A DNA stretch of 60,470 nucleotides from Allofournierella massiliensis (GCF_021531255.1 NZ_JAFBIO010000011.1:1-60470); one strand, 5' to 3'. Shown: positions 35,081-44,379, counted from the first letter of the stretch. Numbers and translations: made by a program. The notes: generated by a model from the letters alone, not told the origin.

Positions 35081-36667
35081 ATGGAGACCTACGGAATCGA
35101 GAAGCTGGGCATTATCGGCCCCAAGGCGGTTTATCGCAACCTGTCCCCCGCGCAGCTGGTGGAAGCTGCTCTGCGCCGGGGCGAGGGCACTCTGAGCAAC
35201 ACCGGCGCGCTGGTGGTGACCACCGGTAAGTATACCGGCCGTTCCCCCGACGACAAGTTCATCGTGGATACTGAGGGCGTGCACAACGACATCGCCTGGG
35301 GCAAGGTGAACCGCCCCATCAGCCGCGAGAAATTCAACGCCATCAAGGCCAAGGTGGCCGCTTACCTGCAGAACCGGGAAATCTTCATCTTCGACGGCAT
35401 GGCCGGCGCGGATAAGAAGTATACCCAGAAGTTCCGCATCATCAACGAGTTGGCCAGCCAGAACCTGTTCATCCATCAGCTGCTCATCCGGCCCACCGCC
35501 GAAGAGCTGGCGGATTTCGGCGAGCCTGATTACACCATGCTGGTGGCTCCCGGCTTCAAGTGCGATCCCGAGCTGGACGGCGTTCATTCCGAAGCTGCCA
35601 TCATGATCGACTACGAGGCCCACACCATCGTGATCTGCGGCAGCCAGTATGCGGGTGAGATCAAGAAGAGCGTTTTCTCCACCATGAACTATGTCATGAC
35701 CAAGATGAACGTTCTGCCCATGCACTGCAGCGCCAACATGGATCCTGTGACCCGTGACACCGCTGTTTTCTTCGGTCTGTCCGGTACCGGCAAGACCACC
35801 CTGTCTGCCGACCCCAGCCGCAAGCTGATCGGCGACGACGAGCACGGCTGGAGCCCCGACGGCGTCTTCAACTTTGAGGGCGGCTGCTATGCCAAGTGCA
35901 TCAACCTGTCCGCCGAGAACGAGCCGGACATCTACAACGCCATCAAGTTCGGCAGCCTGGTGGAGAATGTGGTCATGGACCCCGAGACCCGTGAGTTCGA
36001 TTTTGCTGACGGCAGCCTCACCGAGAACACCCGCGTGGGCTACCCGGTGGACTATATCAACAACGCCCAGATCCCCGGCGAGGGCGGCATCCCCAAGGTG
36101 GTCATCTTCCTGACTGCTGATGCCTTCGGCGTACTGCCTCCCATCAGCCGTCTGAGCAAGGAAGCCGCCATGTACCACTTTGTCACCGGATTCACCAGCA
36201 AGCTGGCCGGCACCGAGCGCGGCGTGACCGAGCCTCAGCCCACCTTCTCCACCCTCTTCGGCGAGCCCTTCATGCCCATGGATCCTAACGTCTATGCTCA
36301 GATGCTGGGTGAGAAGCTGGAGAAGTACGGCACCCAGGTTTACCTGGTGAACACCGGTTGGGCCGGCGGCAGCGCCGCAGCCGGCGCCAAGCGGATGAAG
36401 CTGAGCTACACCCGCGCCATGGTAAGCGCCGCCCTGAACGGCTCTTTCGAGGGCGTAGAGTTCAAGCACCACGACATCTTCAATGTGGATTACCCCACCA
36501 GCTGCCCCGGCGTGCCCGACGAGAAGCTGGATGCCCGCGGCATGTGGGAGGACAAGGCTGCCTATGACGAGCAGGCCAAGAAGCTGGCCGGCATGTTCCA
36601 GGCCAACTTCGCCAAGAAGTACCCCAACATGCCCCAGAACATTGTGGACGCCGGCCCCAAGGCCTGA
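35081..36667 (+). CDS. pckA: Phosphoenolpyruvate carboxykinase (ATP)
   Basis: The 528-residue enzyme has the N-terminal TGKYTGRSPDDKFIV, the kinase P-loop GLSGTGKTTLS (232-242), the metal-binding DDEHGWS, EGGCYAKCINL and the C-terminal VNTGWAGG. It interconverts oxaloacetate plus ATP and PEP plus CO2; in succinate- or propionate-forming anaerobes it often runs toward oxaloacetate, gaining ATP. The ATG at 35081 has GGGAGGG upstream; in-frame upstream codons precede the -10 and are rejected. Confidence 0.98.
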   Translation: METYGIEKLGIIGPKAVYRNLSPAQLVEAALRRGEGTLSNTGALVVTTGKYTGRSPDDKFIVDTEGVHNDIAWGKVNRPISREKFNAIKAKVAAYLQNREIFIFDGMAGADKKYTQKFRIINELASQNLFIHQLLIRPTAEELADFGEPDYTMLVAPGFKCDPELDGVHSEAAIMIDYEAHTIVICGSQYAGEIKKSVFSTMNYVMTKMNVLPMHCSANMDPVTRDTAVFFGLSGTGKTTLSADPSRKLIGDDEHGWSPDGVFNFEGGCYAKCINLSAENEPDIYNAIKFGSLVENVVMDPETREFDFADGSLTENTRVGYPVDYINNAQIPGEGGIPKVVIFLTADAFGVLPPISRLSKEAAMYHFVTGFTSKLAGTERGVTEPQPTFSTLFGEPFMPMDPNVYAQMLGEKLEKYGTQVYLVNTGWAGGSAAAGAKRMKLSYTRAMVSAALNGSFEGVEFKHHDIFNVDYPTSCPGVPDEKLDARGMWEDKAAYDEQAKKLAGMFQANFAKKYPNMPQNIVDAGPKA

Positions 36668-36704
36668 GCAGCCCGGTTTTCTGAAATCTGACCCATAAGC
36701 CAAT

Positions 36705-36743
36705 AAAAAGCCCCCTCGCGGAATTTCCGCGAGGGGGCTTTTT
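36705..36743. terminator. Bidirectional terminator between pckA and greA
   Basis: AAAAAGCCCCCTCGCGGA pairs perfectly with TCCGCGAGGGGGCTTTTT around a very short loop. It serves the convergent ends at 36667 and 36752. Confidence 0.93.
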
Positions 36744-36751
36744 GCTTTGTT

Positions 36752-37252
36752 TTAGTATTGAGCAATGGGAATATCGTTATTTTCCTGTCCCTTTTCCACC
36801 GAGAGAATTTTCACCTCATAGCTGTAATCGGGCCGCACTTCCACCCGGACGGTCTCGCCGGCCCTGCGGCCGAAGAGGGCCCGGCCCAGGGGGGACTGGC
36901 GGCTGATGCGGCCTTCCTCCGCGTCCACCCGCAGGGTGGTCACCATCTGTACCTCCATCTCGTCCCCGTCCTCGTCCACCAGGCGGATATGGTCGAACAA
37001 GCCGATGCCGGCTCCATCCTTTTCCAGCTGCACTACCTTGGCGGTGCGGATCATCCGCTGCAGGTATCGGATCCGGCTATCGTTCCGGTTTTTCTGCCGC
37101 TTGGCCTCTTTGTATTCAAAGTTTTCGCTCAGGTCCCCAAAGGCCCGGGCCTCCTGCACGTCGGCAATCAGCTTGGGCCGCAGTTCCAGGGTGCGGTAGT
37201 CGATCTCTTCCTGCATTTTCTGGATGTCCAGAGGGGTCAGTTCGTCGTACAT
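36752..37252 (-). CDS. greA: GreA/GreB-family transcription elongation factor
   Basis: The 166-residue protein has a coiled-coil N-terminal domain (about 1-78) with the acidic tip signature ARAFGDLSENFEYKEAK. An FKBP-like C-terminal domain follows with SRQSPLGRALFGRRAGETVRVE. It stimulates transcript cleavage by stalled RNA polymerase. The C terminus is a little longer than in typical GreA (about 157). The SD AAGGAG lies 10 bases before the ATG. Confidence 0.9.
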   Translation of the reverse strand: MYDELTPLDIQKMQEEIDYRTLELRPKLIADVQEARAFGDLSENFEYKEAKRQKNRNDSRIRYLQRMIRTAKVVQLEKDGAGIGLFDHIRLVDEDGDEMEVQMVTTLRVDAEEGRISRQSPLGRALFGRRAGETVRVEVRPDYSYEVKILSVEKGQENNDIPIAQY

Positions 37253-37272
37253 GGGAGGATGCTCCTTTTTTC

Positions 37273-37299
37273 AAAAAGCCCGGGGCCGAGGCCCCGGGC
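37273..37299 (-). terminator. Terminator of the DUF362 gene
   Basis: GCCCGGGGCC (37278-37287) and GGCCCCGGGC (37290-37299) form a GC-only stem. On the minus strand it is followed by TTTTT (37277-37273), just upstream of the greA SD. Confidence 0.85.
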
Positions 37300-37309
37300 G
37301 GCTTTCTTC

Positions 37310-38398
37310 TCAGCGGTTCTCTTCCAGCAGCTTCATGATGGCCTCGGCGCTGGGCGGGCAGCCGGGCACGTTCTTGGTAGCGCCGGCGCAGCAGCGGCCA
37401 ATGCCGATGCCCTCAATGGCCTGACCCTCATAGCCCTGGCCGATCCAGATATTTTTCTTGAAGGGGCGGCCCTCCTCCTGCATCCGGTACAGGGCATGTA
37501 CCAGGGAGCCGTAGCAGGCGCTGCAAGCATTTTTCTGCTGCACGTTCCGGGTAAGGGAAGAAACGATGCCCGAGCGGGGCGGGAAGCCCCGGGCGTCCTT
37601 GGGCTGGTTGAGGAAGACGATATCCTCTTCCCGCAGCTCCATGCTGCCGCTGCCGTATTTTTCGGCCAGAGGGATGTAATCCACCTCATAGGGATCGATG
37701 CCCATCAGGCGGCAGCCGTAGGTATCCATCTGCACCGGGTCAAAGCCCAGCATCATCCGGTTGGTCTGCACCGGGGTGCCGCCTTCCTCAAAGTTCAGGT
37801 CTCCGCAGATGCTGTCCACCAGGATCAGATCCGGCTTGAGCACGGTGGAAAGGGCGGCGATGGGCTTCATCAGGCCCATGGAATGGAAATGCCGCTTTTC
37901 CCGGTCGGGCAGGCAGCCCTTGCCGTTTTTGAGGGCGCAGGTCATCACGGTCTGGCAATGGCCCTTCAGCACCGGCAGGTTGATGAGATAGTCCGCGTCC
38001 AGCGCCCGGCAGCAAACGTCAAAATTGCCGGCGGGGGTGGGCATGCTGCGGGTGTCATCCCCCTTCAGGTCGTACAGGCCCACCCCGTATTTCTTGGCCA
38101 GCTTGTCGTAGCCGGTCACACTGAAAGCCCGGCGGGTGGAATCCCCCACCCAGCTGCCCTCGATGATATCGATATGGGTAAAGCCGTGGTCCTGCAGATA
38201 GCGGATGACCCCTTCCAGGATGCCGGTGTGGGTGGTAGCGCCGCTTTCGGGGGGCTTGGCCACCACCAGGTTGGGCTTCATGCAGATACGGGCGTCCTTT
38301 TTGGGAATGCGGGAGGCAACGTCCGCCTTTTCCATCAGGGCCATGGTCATGGCGCAGGCGTCCGTGCCGTAGATAGTGTAGATGGTTCTGTCGGTCAT
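37310..38398 (-). CDS. DUF362-domain protein (putative iron-sulfur protein)
   Basis: The 362-residue protein has DUF362 features: the KPNLVVAKPPESGATTHTGILEGVIRYL start (outline), VLKGHCQTVMTCALKNGKGCLPDREKRHFH, and LILVDSICGDLNFEEGG. It carries many Cys, including CSACYGSLV and GRCCAGATKNVPGCPPS near the C terminus, which could bind a cluster, but it lacks a standard CxxCxxCxxxC ferredoxin motif. The function of the family is unknown. A plausible alternative is an uncharacterised redox enzyme. Confidence 0.82.
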   Translation of the reverse strand: MTDRTIYTIYGTDACAMTMALMEKADVASRIPKKDARICMKPNLVVAKPPESGATTHTGILEGVIRYLQDHGFTHIDIIEGSWVGDSTRRAFSVTGYDKLAKKYGVGLYDLKGDDTRSMPTPAGNFDVCCRALDADYLINLPVLKGHCQTVMTCALKNGKGCLPDREKRHFHSMGLMKPIAALSTVLKPDLILVDSICGDLNFEEGGTPVQTNRMMLGFDPVQMDTYGCRLMGIDPYEVDYIPLAEKYGSGSMELREEDIVFLNQPKDARGFPPRSGIVSSLTRNVQQKNACSACYGSLVHALYRMQEEGRPFKKNIWIGQGYEGQAIEGIGIGRCCAGATKNVPGCPPSAEAIMKLLEENR

Positions 38399-38582
38399 GG
38401 ATGGATCCCTCTTTCTTTTTGTTCCAGAATCGTGCCTTTATAGTACCACAACCCCCAAAAGCTTTCAATGCCCGCGGCCCGGGCCCTTGCCAGAAAAAGC
38501 AAAACCGTGTAGTATAGAAAAGAACGGCTGTCCGTTTGGAAAAAGTAGAAAGAATTCTTGGATAAAAGGAGCTGTTGTTTGG

Positions 38583-38996
38583 ATGGAGAGCAGAATCGAT
38601 CAGGCGCTGGAGCGCCATCATATGGGTTACAACTGTGCCCAGTCGGTGGCCTGTACCTATTGTGACCTGTTTGGATTTGATGAGGAGACCGCCTTTAAGA
38701 TGACCGAGGGCTTTGGCCTGGGCATGGGCAGCATGCAGGCCACCTGCGGCGCCCTCAGCGGTGCCATGGCTGTGGCCGGCATGCTGAACAGCAAGGGCCT
38801 GGGCCAGTATGTGAGCAAGAAAGATACCTACGCCCTGGGCCGCCGGATGACCGGGGAGTTTACCGACGCGGTGGGCTCCATCGTCTGCCGGGAGATCAAG
38901 GGCGTGGATACCGGTGTGATCCTGAAAAGCTGTGACGGCTGTGTGGAAGAAGGCTGCCGTCTGGTGGAAAAGCTGCTGGAAGAAAAAGGGCTGTAA
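38583..38996 (+). CDS. C_GCAxxG_C_C family protein
   Basis: The 137-residue protein matches the C_GCAxxG_C_C family: YNCAQSVACTYCDLFG (about 16-31), GMGSMQATCGALSGAMAVAGM, a Cys in SIVCREIKG, and CDGCVEEGCRLVEKLL at the C terminus. The conserved Cys suggest redox or cluster binding. Members are common in anaerobes; the function is unknown. AAAGGAG lies 10 bases before the ATG. It is divergent from the DUF362 gene. Confidence 0.9.
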   Translation: MESRIDQALERHHMGYNCAQSVACTYCDLFGFDEETAFKMTEGFGLGMGSMQATCGALSGAMAVAGMLNSKGLGQYVSKKDTYALGRRMTGEFTDAVGSIVCREIKGVDTGVILKSCDGCVEEGCRLVEKLLEEKGL

Positions 38997-39020
38997 TCAG
39001 CCAACCAAAAAGCAGAAAAA

Positions 39021-39054
39021 CCGCCGTACCCTGTAAGGGTGCGGCGGCTTTTTT
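39021..39054. terminator. Bidirectional terminator
   Basis: CCGCCGTACCC (39021-39031) pairs with GGGTGCGGCGG (39037-39047), then CTTTTTT. It lies between convergent gene ends at 38996 and 39058. Confidence 0.88.
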
Positions 39055-39057
39055 ATT

Positions 39058-39699
39058 TTATCGGATGGCTTTGGGCAGGTCCCACTTGAAATAAGTGGCC
39101 AGCATTCGCAAAAGGAAGGTGATAAGCACCCCGGCCAGTACGGCGGTTTCTTCGCCGGCCTGCATTTCCCAACAGGCCCAGTATAAAAAGGAGCCGCAGA
39201 GAGAGGCCACTGCGTAGATCCGCTTTTTCAGCACAAAGGGAATCTCCCGGATCAGCAGATCCCGCAAAATACCGCCGCCGATGGCGGTGGTCATGCCCAT
39301 GAACAGTATCAGGGTGACGTTGTGGCCGTACCCGGCTTCGATGGCCACCCGGGCGCCGGTGACCGAGAAAGCTCCCAGCCCCAGGGCGTCGAAAACATTG
39401 TTGATCTGTTCGATCAGGATCTCATTATTGATGTAGCGGCTCTGAAGCAGCCGGGCCAGGAAAAACACCACCAGAGAGGTGGAGAGGGCCAGCAGAAGGT
39501 TGGTGGAATCCCGGAACATGCGGGGCGGGAAATCCCCCAGTGTGATATCCCGCACCACACCGCCGCCCATGGCGGTGACAAAGCCCAGGAACAAAACACC
39601 GAACAGATCGACCCGCTTTTCGATGGCCACCATGGCGCCTGAGATGGCGAAAGCCACGGTGCCCAGAATTTCAAATGCAGTGAATAAGGTGGAAAACAT
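39058..39699 (-). CDS. TRIC-type cation channel family protein (UPF0126/YicG-like)
   Basis: The 213-residue protein has seven hydrophobic helices arranged as an inverted repeat, each half carrying the glycine-rich kink and basic end: TAMGGGVVRDITLG (about 43-56) and TAIGGGILRDLLIRE (about 132-146). This is the prokaryotic TRIC fold, a homotrimeric monovalent cation channel. It is monocistronic with a clear promoter. Confidence 0.93.
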   Translation of the reverse strand: MFSTLFTAFEILGTVAFAISGAMVAIEKRVDLFGVLFLGFVTAMGGGVVRDITLGDFPPRMFRDSTNLLLALSTSLVVFFLARLLQSRYINNEILIEQINNVFDALGLGAFSVTGARVAIEAGYGHNVTLILFMGMTTAIGGGILRDLLIREIPFVLKKRIYAVASLCGSFLYWACWEMQAGEETAVLAGVLITFLLRMLATYFKWDLPKAIR

Positions 39700-39771
39700 G
39701 GGACAGCTCCCTTTTTCTTTTCAAACTTGCCCCGGCTGCCGATTGTAGGCCAGGGGCGGACAAACAATACC

Positions 39772-39800
39772 ATTCTACATGGGTCCGGGGAGATTTACAA
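39772..39800 (-). promoter_or_regulatory. Promoter of the TRIC-type gene
   Basis: On the minus strand TTGTAA (39800-39795) and TAGAAT (39777-39772) are 17 bases apart. Confidence 0.72.
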
Positions 39801-39928
39801 GCTTTTTTTCATTTTTTGGGGCAAGGCGGTTTTATTGGCCCCCATTCGGGAAAAGATAAGGGTACACAGATACGGCTGCCCCTGCCGGGCGGCCTGAACA
39901 AAGGGCCTTTGGGCCCGGGGAGGAAAAC

Positions 39929-41254
39929 ATGGAGAAAAGAGGAATTGCGGCCCTGCTGGCCGCCCTGACCATCCTGTTGGCCCTGACGGGCTGCGGCCGG
40001 TCGGAAAGTTCTTCCGACAGCGCCGCAGGACAGGGGAAGGTATACTATCTGAATTTCAAGCCGGAGCAGAAGGACCAGTGGGAAGCCCTGGCCAAGGAAT
40101 ACACCCGCCAGACCGGGGTGAAGGTGAATGTGGTGACTGCGGCTTCCGGCGGGTATGAATCCACCCTCAAGGCAGAGATCGCCAAAAGCGACCCGCCCAC
40201 CCTGTTCCAGGTGAACGGCCCGGTGGGTCTGTCCACCTGGAAGGACTACTGCTACGACCTGTCGGACAGCGAGGTGTACCGGCAGCTAAAAAGCGAAGAG
40301 TTCGCACTGGAAGAGGACGGCCAGGTTCTGGCAGTGGCCTATGCCATCGAGACCTACGGCCTGATTTACAACAAGGATATCCTGCGGCGGTATTGCCAGC
40401 TGGAGGGGGCGGTGATCTCGGATGCCTCCCAGATTCAAAATTTTGAGACTCTGAAGGCGGTAGCCGAGGATATGCAGAGCCGCAGGGAAGAGCTGGGCAT
40501 CGAGGGGGCCTTTGCCTCTTCGGGCATGGATTCCTCCTCTGACTGGCGGTTCAAGACCCATCTGGCCAATATCCCCCTGTACTATGAGTACCGGGATGAG
40601 GGCATCACCAGCGCCGCCGCAGTGAAGGGCACCTATCTGGAAAATTTCCGGAATATCTGGGACCTTTACCTGAACAATTCCACGGTGGAGCCCTCCCTGA
40701 TCTCCTCCAAAACGGGGGACGACGCGGCTTCCGAGTTTGCGCTGGGGGAGGCCTGCTTTTACCAGAACGGTACCTGGGCCTATGAGCAGATCTCCGGCTA
40801 CGAGGTGGCCGACGAGGATATCGGGATGCTGCCCATTTATATCGGGGTAGAGGGCGAGGAGGACCAGGGCCTGGTCACCGGCAGTGAAAACTATTGGTGT
40901 GTGAACAAGAAGGCCGCGCCTCAGGATATCCAGGCTACCCTGGATTTTCTGGAATGGGTGATCACCAGCGACGAGGGCCGGCAAAGTCTGGCCCAGGAGA
41001 TGGGATTCGTGACCCCCTTTAAGACCTTCGGGGAGGAATACACCCCCGACAACCCCCTGGTGAAAGCCGCCGAGGAATATGTCCAGGAGGGAAAGACCAG
41101 CATCGGCTGGTATTTCACCACCATGCCCTCGGATCAGTGGAAAAACGACCTGGGTGCCGCCATGCTGGAATACGCCCAGGGCACCGGGGACTGGGATAAG
41201 GTGAAAACGGCCTTTGTGGAGGGCTGGGCCAGCGAATACCAGGCCCGTCAGTAA
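39929..41254 (+). CDS. Sugar ABC transporter substrate-binding lipoprotein
   Basis: The 441-residue protein has a lipoprotein signal with LTGC (Cys23) and a family 1 extracellular solute-binding fold, with YYLNFKPEQKDQWEALAKEYTRQTGVKVNVV and SDPPTLFQVNGP (outline). It heads an operon with two permeases and an ATPase. The ligand is probably an oligosaccharide (inference from family). No glycoside hydrolase is adjacent to narrow it. The SD GGGGAGG lies before the ATG. Confidence 0.92.
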   Translation: MEKRGIAALLAALTILLALTGCGRSESSSDSAAGQGKVYYLNFKPEQKDQWEALAKEYTRQTGVKVNVVTAASGGYESTLKAEIAKSDPPTLFQVNGPVGLSTWKDYCYDLSDSEVYRQLKSEEFALEEDGQVLAVAYAIETYGLIYNKDILRRYCQLEGAVISDASQIQNFETLKAVAEDMQSRREELGIEGAFASSGMDSSSDWRFKTHLANIPLYYEYRDEGITSAAAVKGTYLENFRNIWDLYLNNSTVEPSLISSKTGDDAASEFALGEACFYQNGTWAYEQISGYEVADEDIGMLPIYIGVEGEEDQGLVTGSENYWCVNKKAAPQDIQATLDFLEWVITSDEGRQSLAQEMGFVTPFKTFGEEYTPDNPLVKAAEEYVQEGKTSIGWYFTTMPSDQWKNDLGAAMLEYAQGTGDWDKVKTAFVEGWASEYQARQ

Positions 41255-41289
41255 AGGGGCCGCCCCCAGGAAAGCAAAAGGAGAACGGA

Positions 41290-42132
41290 ATGAAAAAAAC
41301 GCTGAAACGATGGTTCCCGCTTTTTGGGCTGCCCACTCTGGCTGCCTTTACGGTGGGGTTCCTTGTGCCCTTTGTCGTGGGGCTGGCCCTTTCCTTCTGC
41401 CGCTTTACCACGGTGTCGGACGCCCGCTTTGTAGGCCTTGCCAACTATAAAAGCATCCTGGGGGATGGGGATTTCCTCCATGCCCTCTGGTTCACGGCCC
41501 TGTTCACCCTGGTATCGGTGGTGCTCATCAATCTGCTGGCCTTTGCGGTGGCCCTGCCCCTCACCAAGGGGCTGCGGGGCACCAATCTTTTCCGCACCGT
41601 CTTTTTCATGCCCAACCTGATCGGGGGCATCGTGCTGGGCTATATCTGGCAATTGATCTTCAACGGGGTGCTGGCCATGTTTGGCCGCACCCTTACCTAC
41701 AGCCCGGTGTACGGCTTCTGGGGCCTGGTCATCCTGATGTGCTGGCAGCAGGTGGGCTATATGATGATCATCTATATCGCGGGGCTCCAGAGCATCCCGG
41801 GGGAACTGTACGAGGCCGCCCGCATCGATGGGGCCAACCCCCGCCAGATCCTGTTCCGGATCACCCTGCCCCTTTCCATGCCGGCCATCACCATCTGCAC
41901 CTTTCTGACCCTCACCAATTCCTTCAAGCTCTTTGACCAGAACCTGGCCCTCACGGCAGGCCAGCCCTCCAACAAGACCCAGATGCTGGCCTTGAATATC
42001 TACGACACCTTTTACAGCCGGGCCGGCTGGGAAGGGGTAGGCCAGGCCAAGGCGGTGGTCTTTTTTGTGCTGGTGGCGGGCCTGGCACTGATCCAGCTGT
42101 ATATCACAAGACGCAGGGAGGTGCAGCAATGA
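41290..42132 (+). CDS. Sugar ABC transporter permease (MalF/UgpA-type)
   Basis: The 280-residue protein has six hydrophobic helices and the coupling EAA loop ELYEAARIDGANPRQILFRITLPL (about 176-199, outline). The N terminus KRWFPLFGLPTLAAFTVGFLVPF is typical of UgpA-like permeases. It pairs with the next gene, whose start overlaps its stop by ATGA. Confidence 0.93.
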   Translation: MKKTLKRWFPLFGLPTLAAFTVGFLVPFVVGLALSFCRFTTVSDARFVGLANYKSILGDGDFLHALWFTALFTLVSVVLINLLAFAVALPLTKGLRGTNLFRTVFFMPNLIGGIVLGYIWQLIFNGVLAMFGRTLTYSPVYGFWGLVILMCWQQVGYMMIIYIAGLQSIPGELYEAARIDGANPRQILFRITLPLSMPAITICTFLTLTNSFKLFDQNLALTAGQPSNKTQMLALNIYDTFYSRAGWEGVGQAKAVVFFVLVAGLALIQLYITRRREVQQ

Positions 42133-42977
42133 AAAGCCGGCAGGCATCTAAGCGGCTGAAAAACGGACTCTTCCTTGTCTTTTTCTCGGTGGTCAGTCTG
42201 GCATACCTGATGCCCATCGGGATCGTGGTGATCAATTCCTTCAAGCGGAAGGCCTATATCAACAAATATCCCTTTTCCCTGCCCACCGGGCGGGATTTTG
42301 TGGGGCTGGAAAACTACCGGGCAGGTGTGGAGGCCATCGGCTTTTTTGAGGCCTTTGGCTGGAGCCTGTTCATCACGGTGGGCTCGGTGTCGCTGATCCT
42401 TTTATGCACCTCCATGTGCGCCTGGTATATCAGCCGGGTCAAAAACAGGTGGACCCGGGCCTTTTATTACCTGTGCGTCTTTTCCATGGTGGTGCCCTTC
42501 CAGATGGTGATGTACACCCTTTCCAAAACCGCGGACAGCCTGGGCCTGGGCAATCCTCTTGGCATTACGGTGGTTTACCTGGGCTTTGGGGCCGGGCTTG
42601 CCGTCTTTCTTTTTGCGGGGTTTATGCGCAGCGTGCCCCTGGAAATCGAGGAGGCCGCCATGATTGACGGCTGCAGCCCGCCCCAGACCTTTTTCCTGAT
42701 CGTGCTGCCCATCCTGAAGCCCACCATGGTGTCGGTGGGAATCCTGGAAACCATGTGGATCTGGAACGATTACCTGCTGCCCACCCTGGTGCTGGACCAG
42801 AAAAAATACAAGACCATCCCCATGGCTATCCAGTACCTGAAGGGCGGCTACGGCTCCATCGACTGGGGGCTGATGATGGCCATGCTGGTGCTGGCCATCC
42901 TGCCGGTGATCCTGTTCTATGTTGCCTGCCAAAAATATATCATCAAGGGCGTGGCGGCCGGTGCCGTCAAGGGGTGA
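42129..42977 (+). CDS. Sugar ABC transporter permease (MalG/UgpE-type)
   Basis: The 282-residue protein has six hydrophobic helices, the MalG-type start GLFLVFFSVVSLAYLMPIGIVVINSFK and the EAA loop LEIEEAAMIDGCSPPQTFFLIVLP. It overlaps the previous permease by 4 bases. Confidence 0.93.
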   Translation: MKSRQASKRLKNGLFLVFFSVVSLAYLMPIGIVVINSFKRKAYINKYPFSLPTGRDFVGLENYRAGVEAIGFFEAFGWSLFITVGSVSLILLCTSMCAWYISRVKNRWTRAFYYLCVFSMVVPFQMVMYTLSKTADSLGLGNPLGITVVYLGFGAGLAVFLFAGFMRSVPLEIEEAAMIDGCSPPQTFFLIVLPILKPTMVSVGILETMWIWNDYLLPTLVLDQKKYKTIPMAIQYLKGGYGSIDWGLMMAMLVLAILPVILFYVACQKYIIKGVAAGAVKG

Positions 42978-43002
42978 GCCCGCCGGAAAGGAGGTCACTT
43001 TC

Positions 43003-44106
43003 GTGGCCAGCATCCGATTTGACCATGTGGTCAAGACCTACGATAACGGAGTTACCGTGATCCCGGACCTGAATCTGGAAATTCAGGATCAGGAATTTGT
43101 GGTGCTCGTGGGGCCCTCGGGCTGCGGAAAATCCACCACCCTGCGCATGATCGCCGGGCTGGAGGAGGTGAGCGGCGGGGGGCTGTATATCGGGGAACAA
43201 AAGGTGAACGACCTGCCCCCCAAGAACCGGAACATCGCCATGGTATTTCAGAGCTATGCCCTGTACCCCCATATGTCGGTATACCGGAATATGGCCTTTG
43301 CCCTGCGGCTGAAAAAGCTGCCCAAGGAGGAGATTGACCGCCGGGTGCGGGAGGTGGCTGCCCAGCTGGAACTGGAGCCCTACCTGAAGCGCAAACCCCG
43401 GCAGCTTTCCGGCGGCCAGCGCCAGCGGGTGGCCCTGGGCCGGGCTATGGTGCGGGATCCCCAGGTGTTCCTGCTGGATGAGCCTCTCTCCAACCTGGAC
43501 GCAAAGCTCCGCACCGAGATGCGGGCCCAGATTTCCACCCTCCACAAGCGCCTGTCGGCCACCTTTGTCTATGTGACCCATGACCAGACCGAGGCCATGA
43601 CCATGGGAGACCGGATCGTGGTGATGAAGGACGGCCGGATCCAGCAGGTGGATACCCCCCAGGCCCTGTATGACCGGCCGAAAAACCGGTTTGTGGCCGG
43701 CTTTATCGGTTCACCCCAGATGAATTTCTGGCAGACGGAGGTCCTGCGGGGGCCGGAGGGCTGGCGGCTGCGGGGGGCCGGGCTGGAATTCGGGGTGCCC
43801 GGCTGGCAGCTGGAAGGCTATGAGGGGAAGAACGTGACCCTGGGCATTCGCCCGGAGGATATCCACGCCGAGGAGGTTATGATCAAGGCCCATCCGGACG
43901 CTCTGGTCCGGGGAAAGGTGAGCCTGGCCGAGCGGATGGGGTCGGAGATTTATGCCTATTTTGCCAGCGGGAGCCAGAAACTGATTGCCCGGGCCCCGGC
44001 CCGCACCGGTATCCGGGGCGGGGACGAGGTGGTCATGGCCCTGGACCTGAACAAGCTGCACCTATTTGACGCCGATACCGGCGAGAGGATCCCCCGCCAG
44101 GGGTAA
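43003..44106 (+). CDS. Sugar ABC transporter ATPase (MsmX/UgpC/MalK-type)
   Basis: The 367-residue protein has Walker A GPSGCGKST (about 37-45), signature LSGGQRQRVALGRA, Walker B VFLLDEPLSNLDAKLR and switch THDQTEAM, then a C-terminal OB/TOBE regulatory domain with GIRPEDIHAE. The start is GTG with AAAGGAGGT 7 bases upstream. Many Firmicutes share one distant MsmX for several sugar importers; here the ATPase is in the operon. Confidence 0.94.
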   Translation: MASIRFDHVVKTYDNGVTVIPDLNLEIQDQEFVVLVGPSGCGKSTTLRMIAGLEEVSGGGLYIGEQKVNDLPPKNRNIAMVFQSYALYPHMSVYRNMAFALRLKKLPKEEIDRRVREVAAQLELEPYLKRKPRQLSGGQRQRVALGRAMVRDPQVFLLDEPLSNLDAKLRTEMRAQISTLHKRLSATFVYVTHDQTEAMTMGDRIVVMKDGRIQQVDTPQALYDRPKNRFVAGFIGSPQMNFWQTEVLRGPEGWRLRGAGLEFGVPGWQLEGYEGKNVTLGIRPEDIHAEEVMIKAHPDALVRGKVSLAERMGSEIYAYFASGSQKLIARAPARTGIRGGDEVVMALDLNKLHLFDADTGERIPRQG

Positions 44107-44118
44107 AGGAGAAATCCC

Positions 44119-44379
44119 ATGAGAGAATATGATATTCGCCTGGAAACGGTGGAAAAGGTGAACCGCTTCACTGCCCTGATGGGCCGCTGCCCCTGCGAAG
44201 CCGACCTGCTCAGCGCCCGGTATATAGTCAACGCCAAGAGTCTGTTGGGGGTGTTCAGTCTGGATCTTTCCGGCCCGCTGGTGCTGCGGCTGCACGGCCA
44301 GCCGGACGCCGGGCTGGAAGAGGCCCTGCGGGAGTACGGCAGCCCCCGTACCTGCAGCTCACAGCACGAAAGGGATTGA
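44119..44379 (+). CDS. Second HPr-like protein lacking the PTS histidine
   Basis: The 86-residue protein has the HPr regulatory segment YIVNAKSLLGVFSLDL, with Ser41 at the Ser46 position. The usual His15 region is replaced by TALMGRCPCEADLLS, which has two Cys and no His. The first third has no PTS-type motif. It follows the sugar ATPase by 12 bases and is probably co-transcribed, so it may link sugar import to HPr kinase/CcpA-type control (inference). A short Cys/Ser-rich tail extends beyond the fold. Confidence 0.78.
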   Translation: MREYDIRLETVEKVNRFTALMGRCPCEADLLSARYIVNAKSLLGVFSLDLSGPLVLRLHGQPDAGLEEALREYGSPRTCSSQHERD

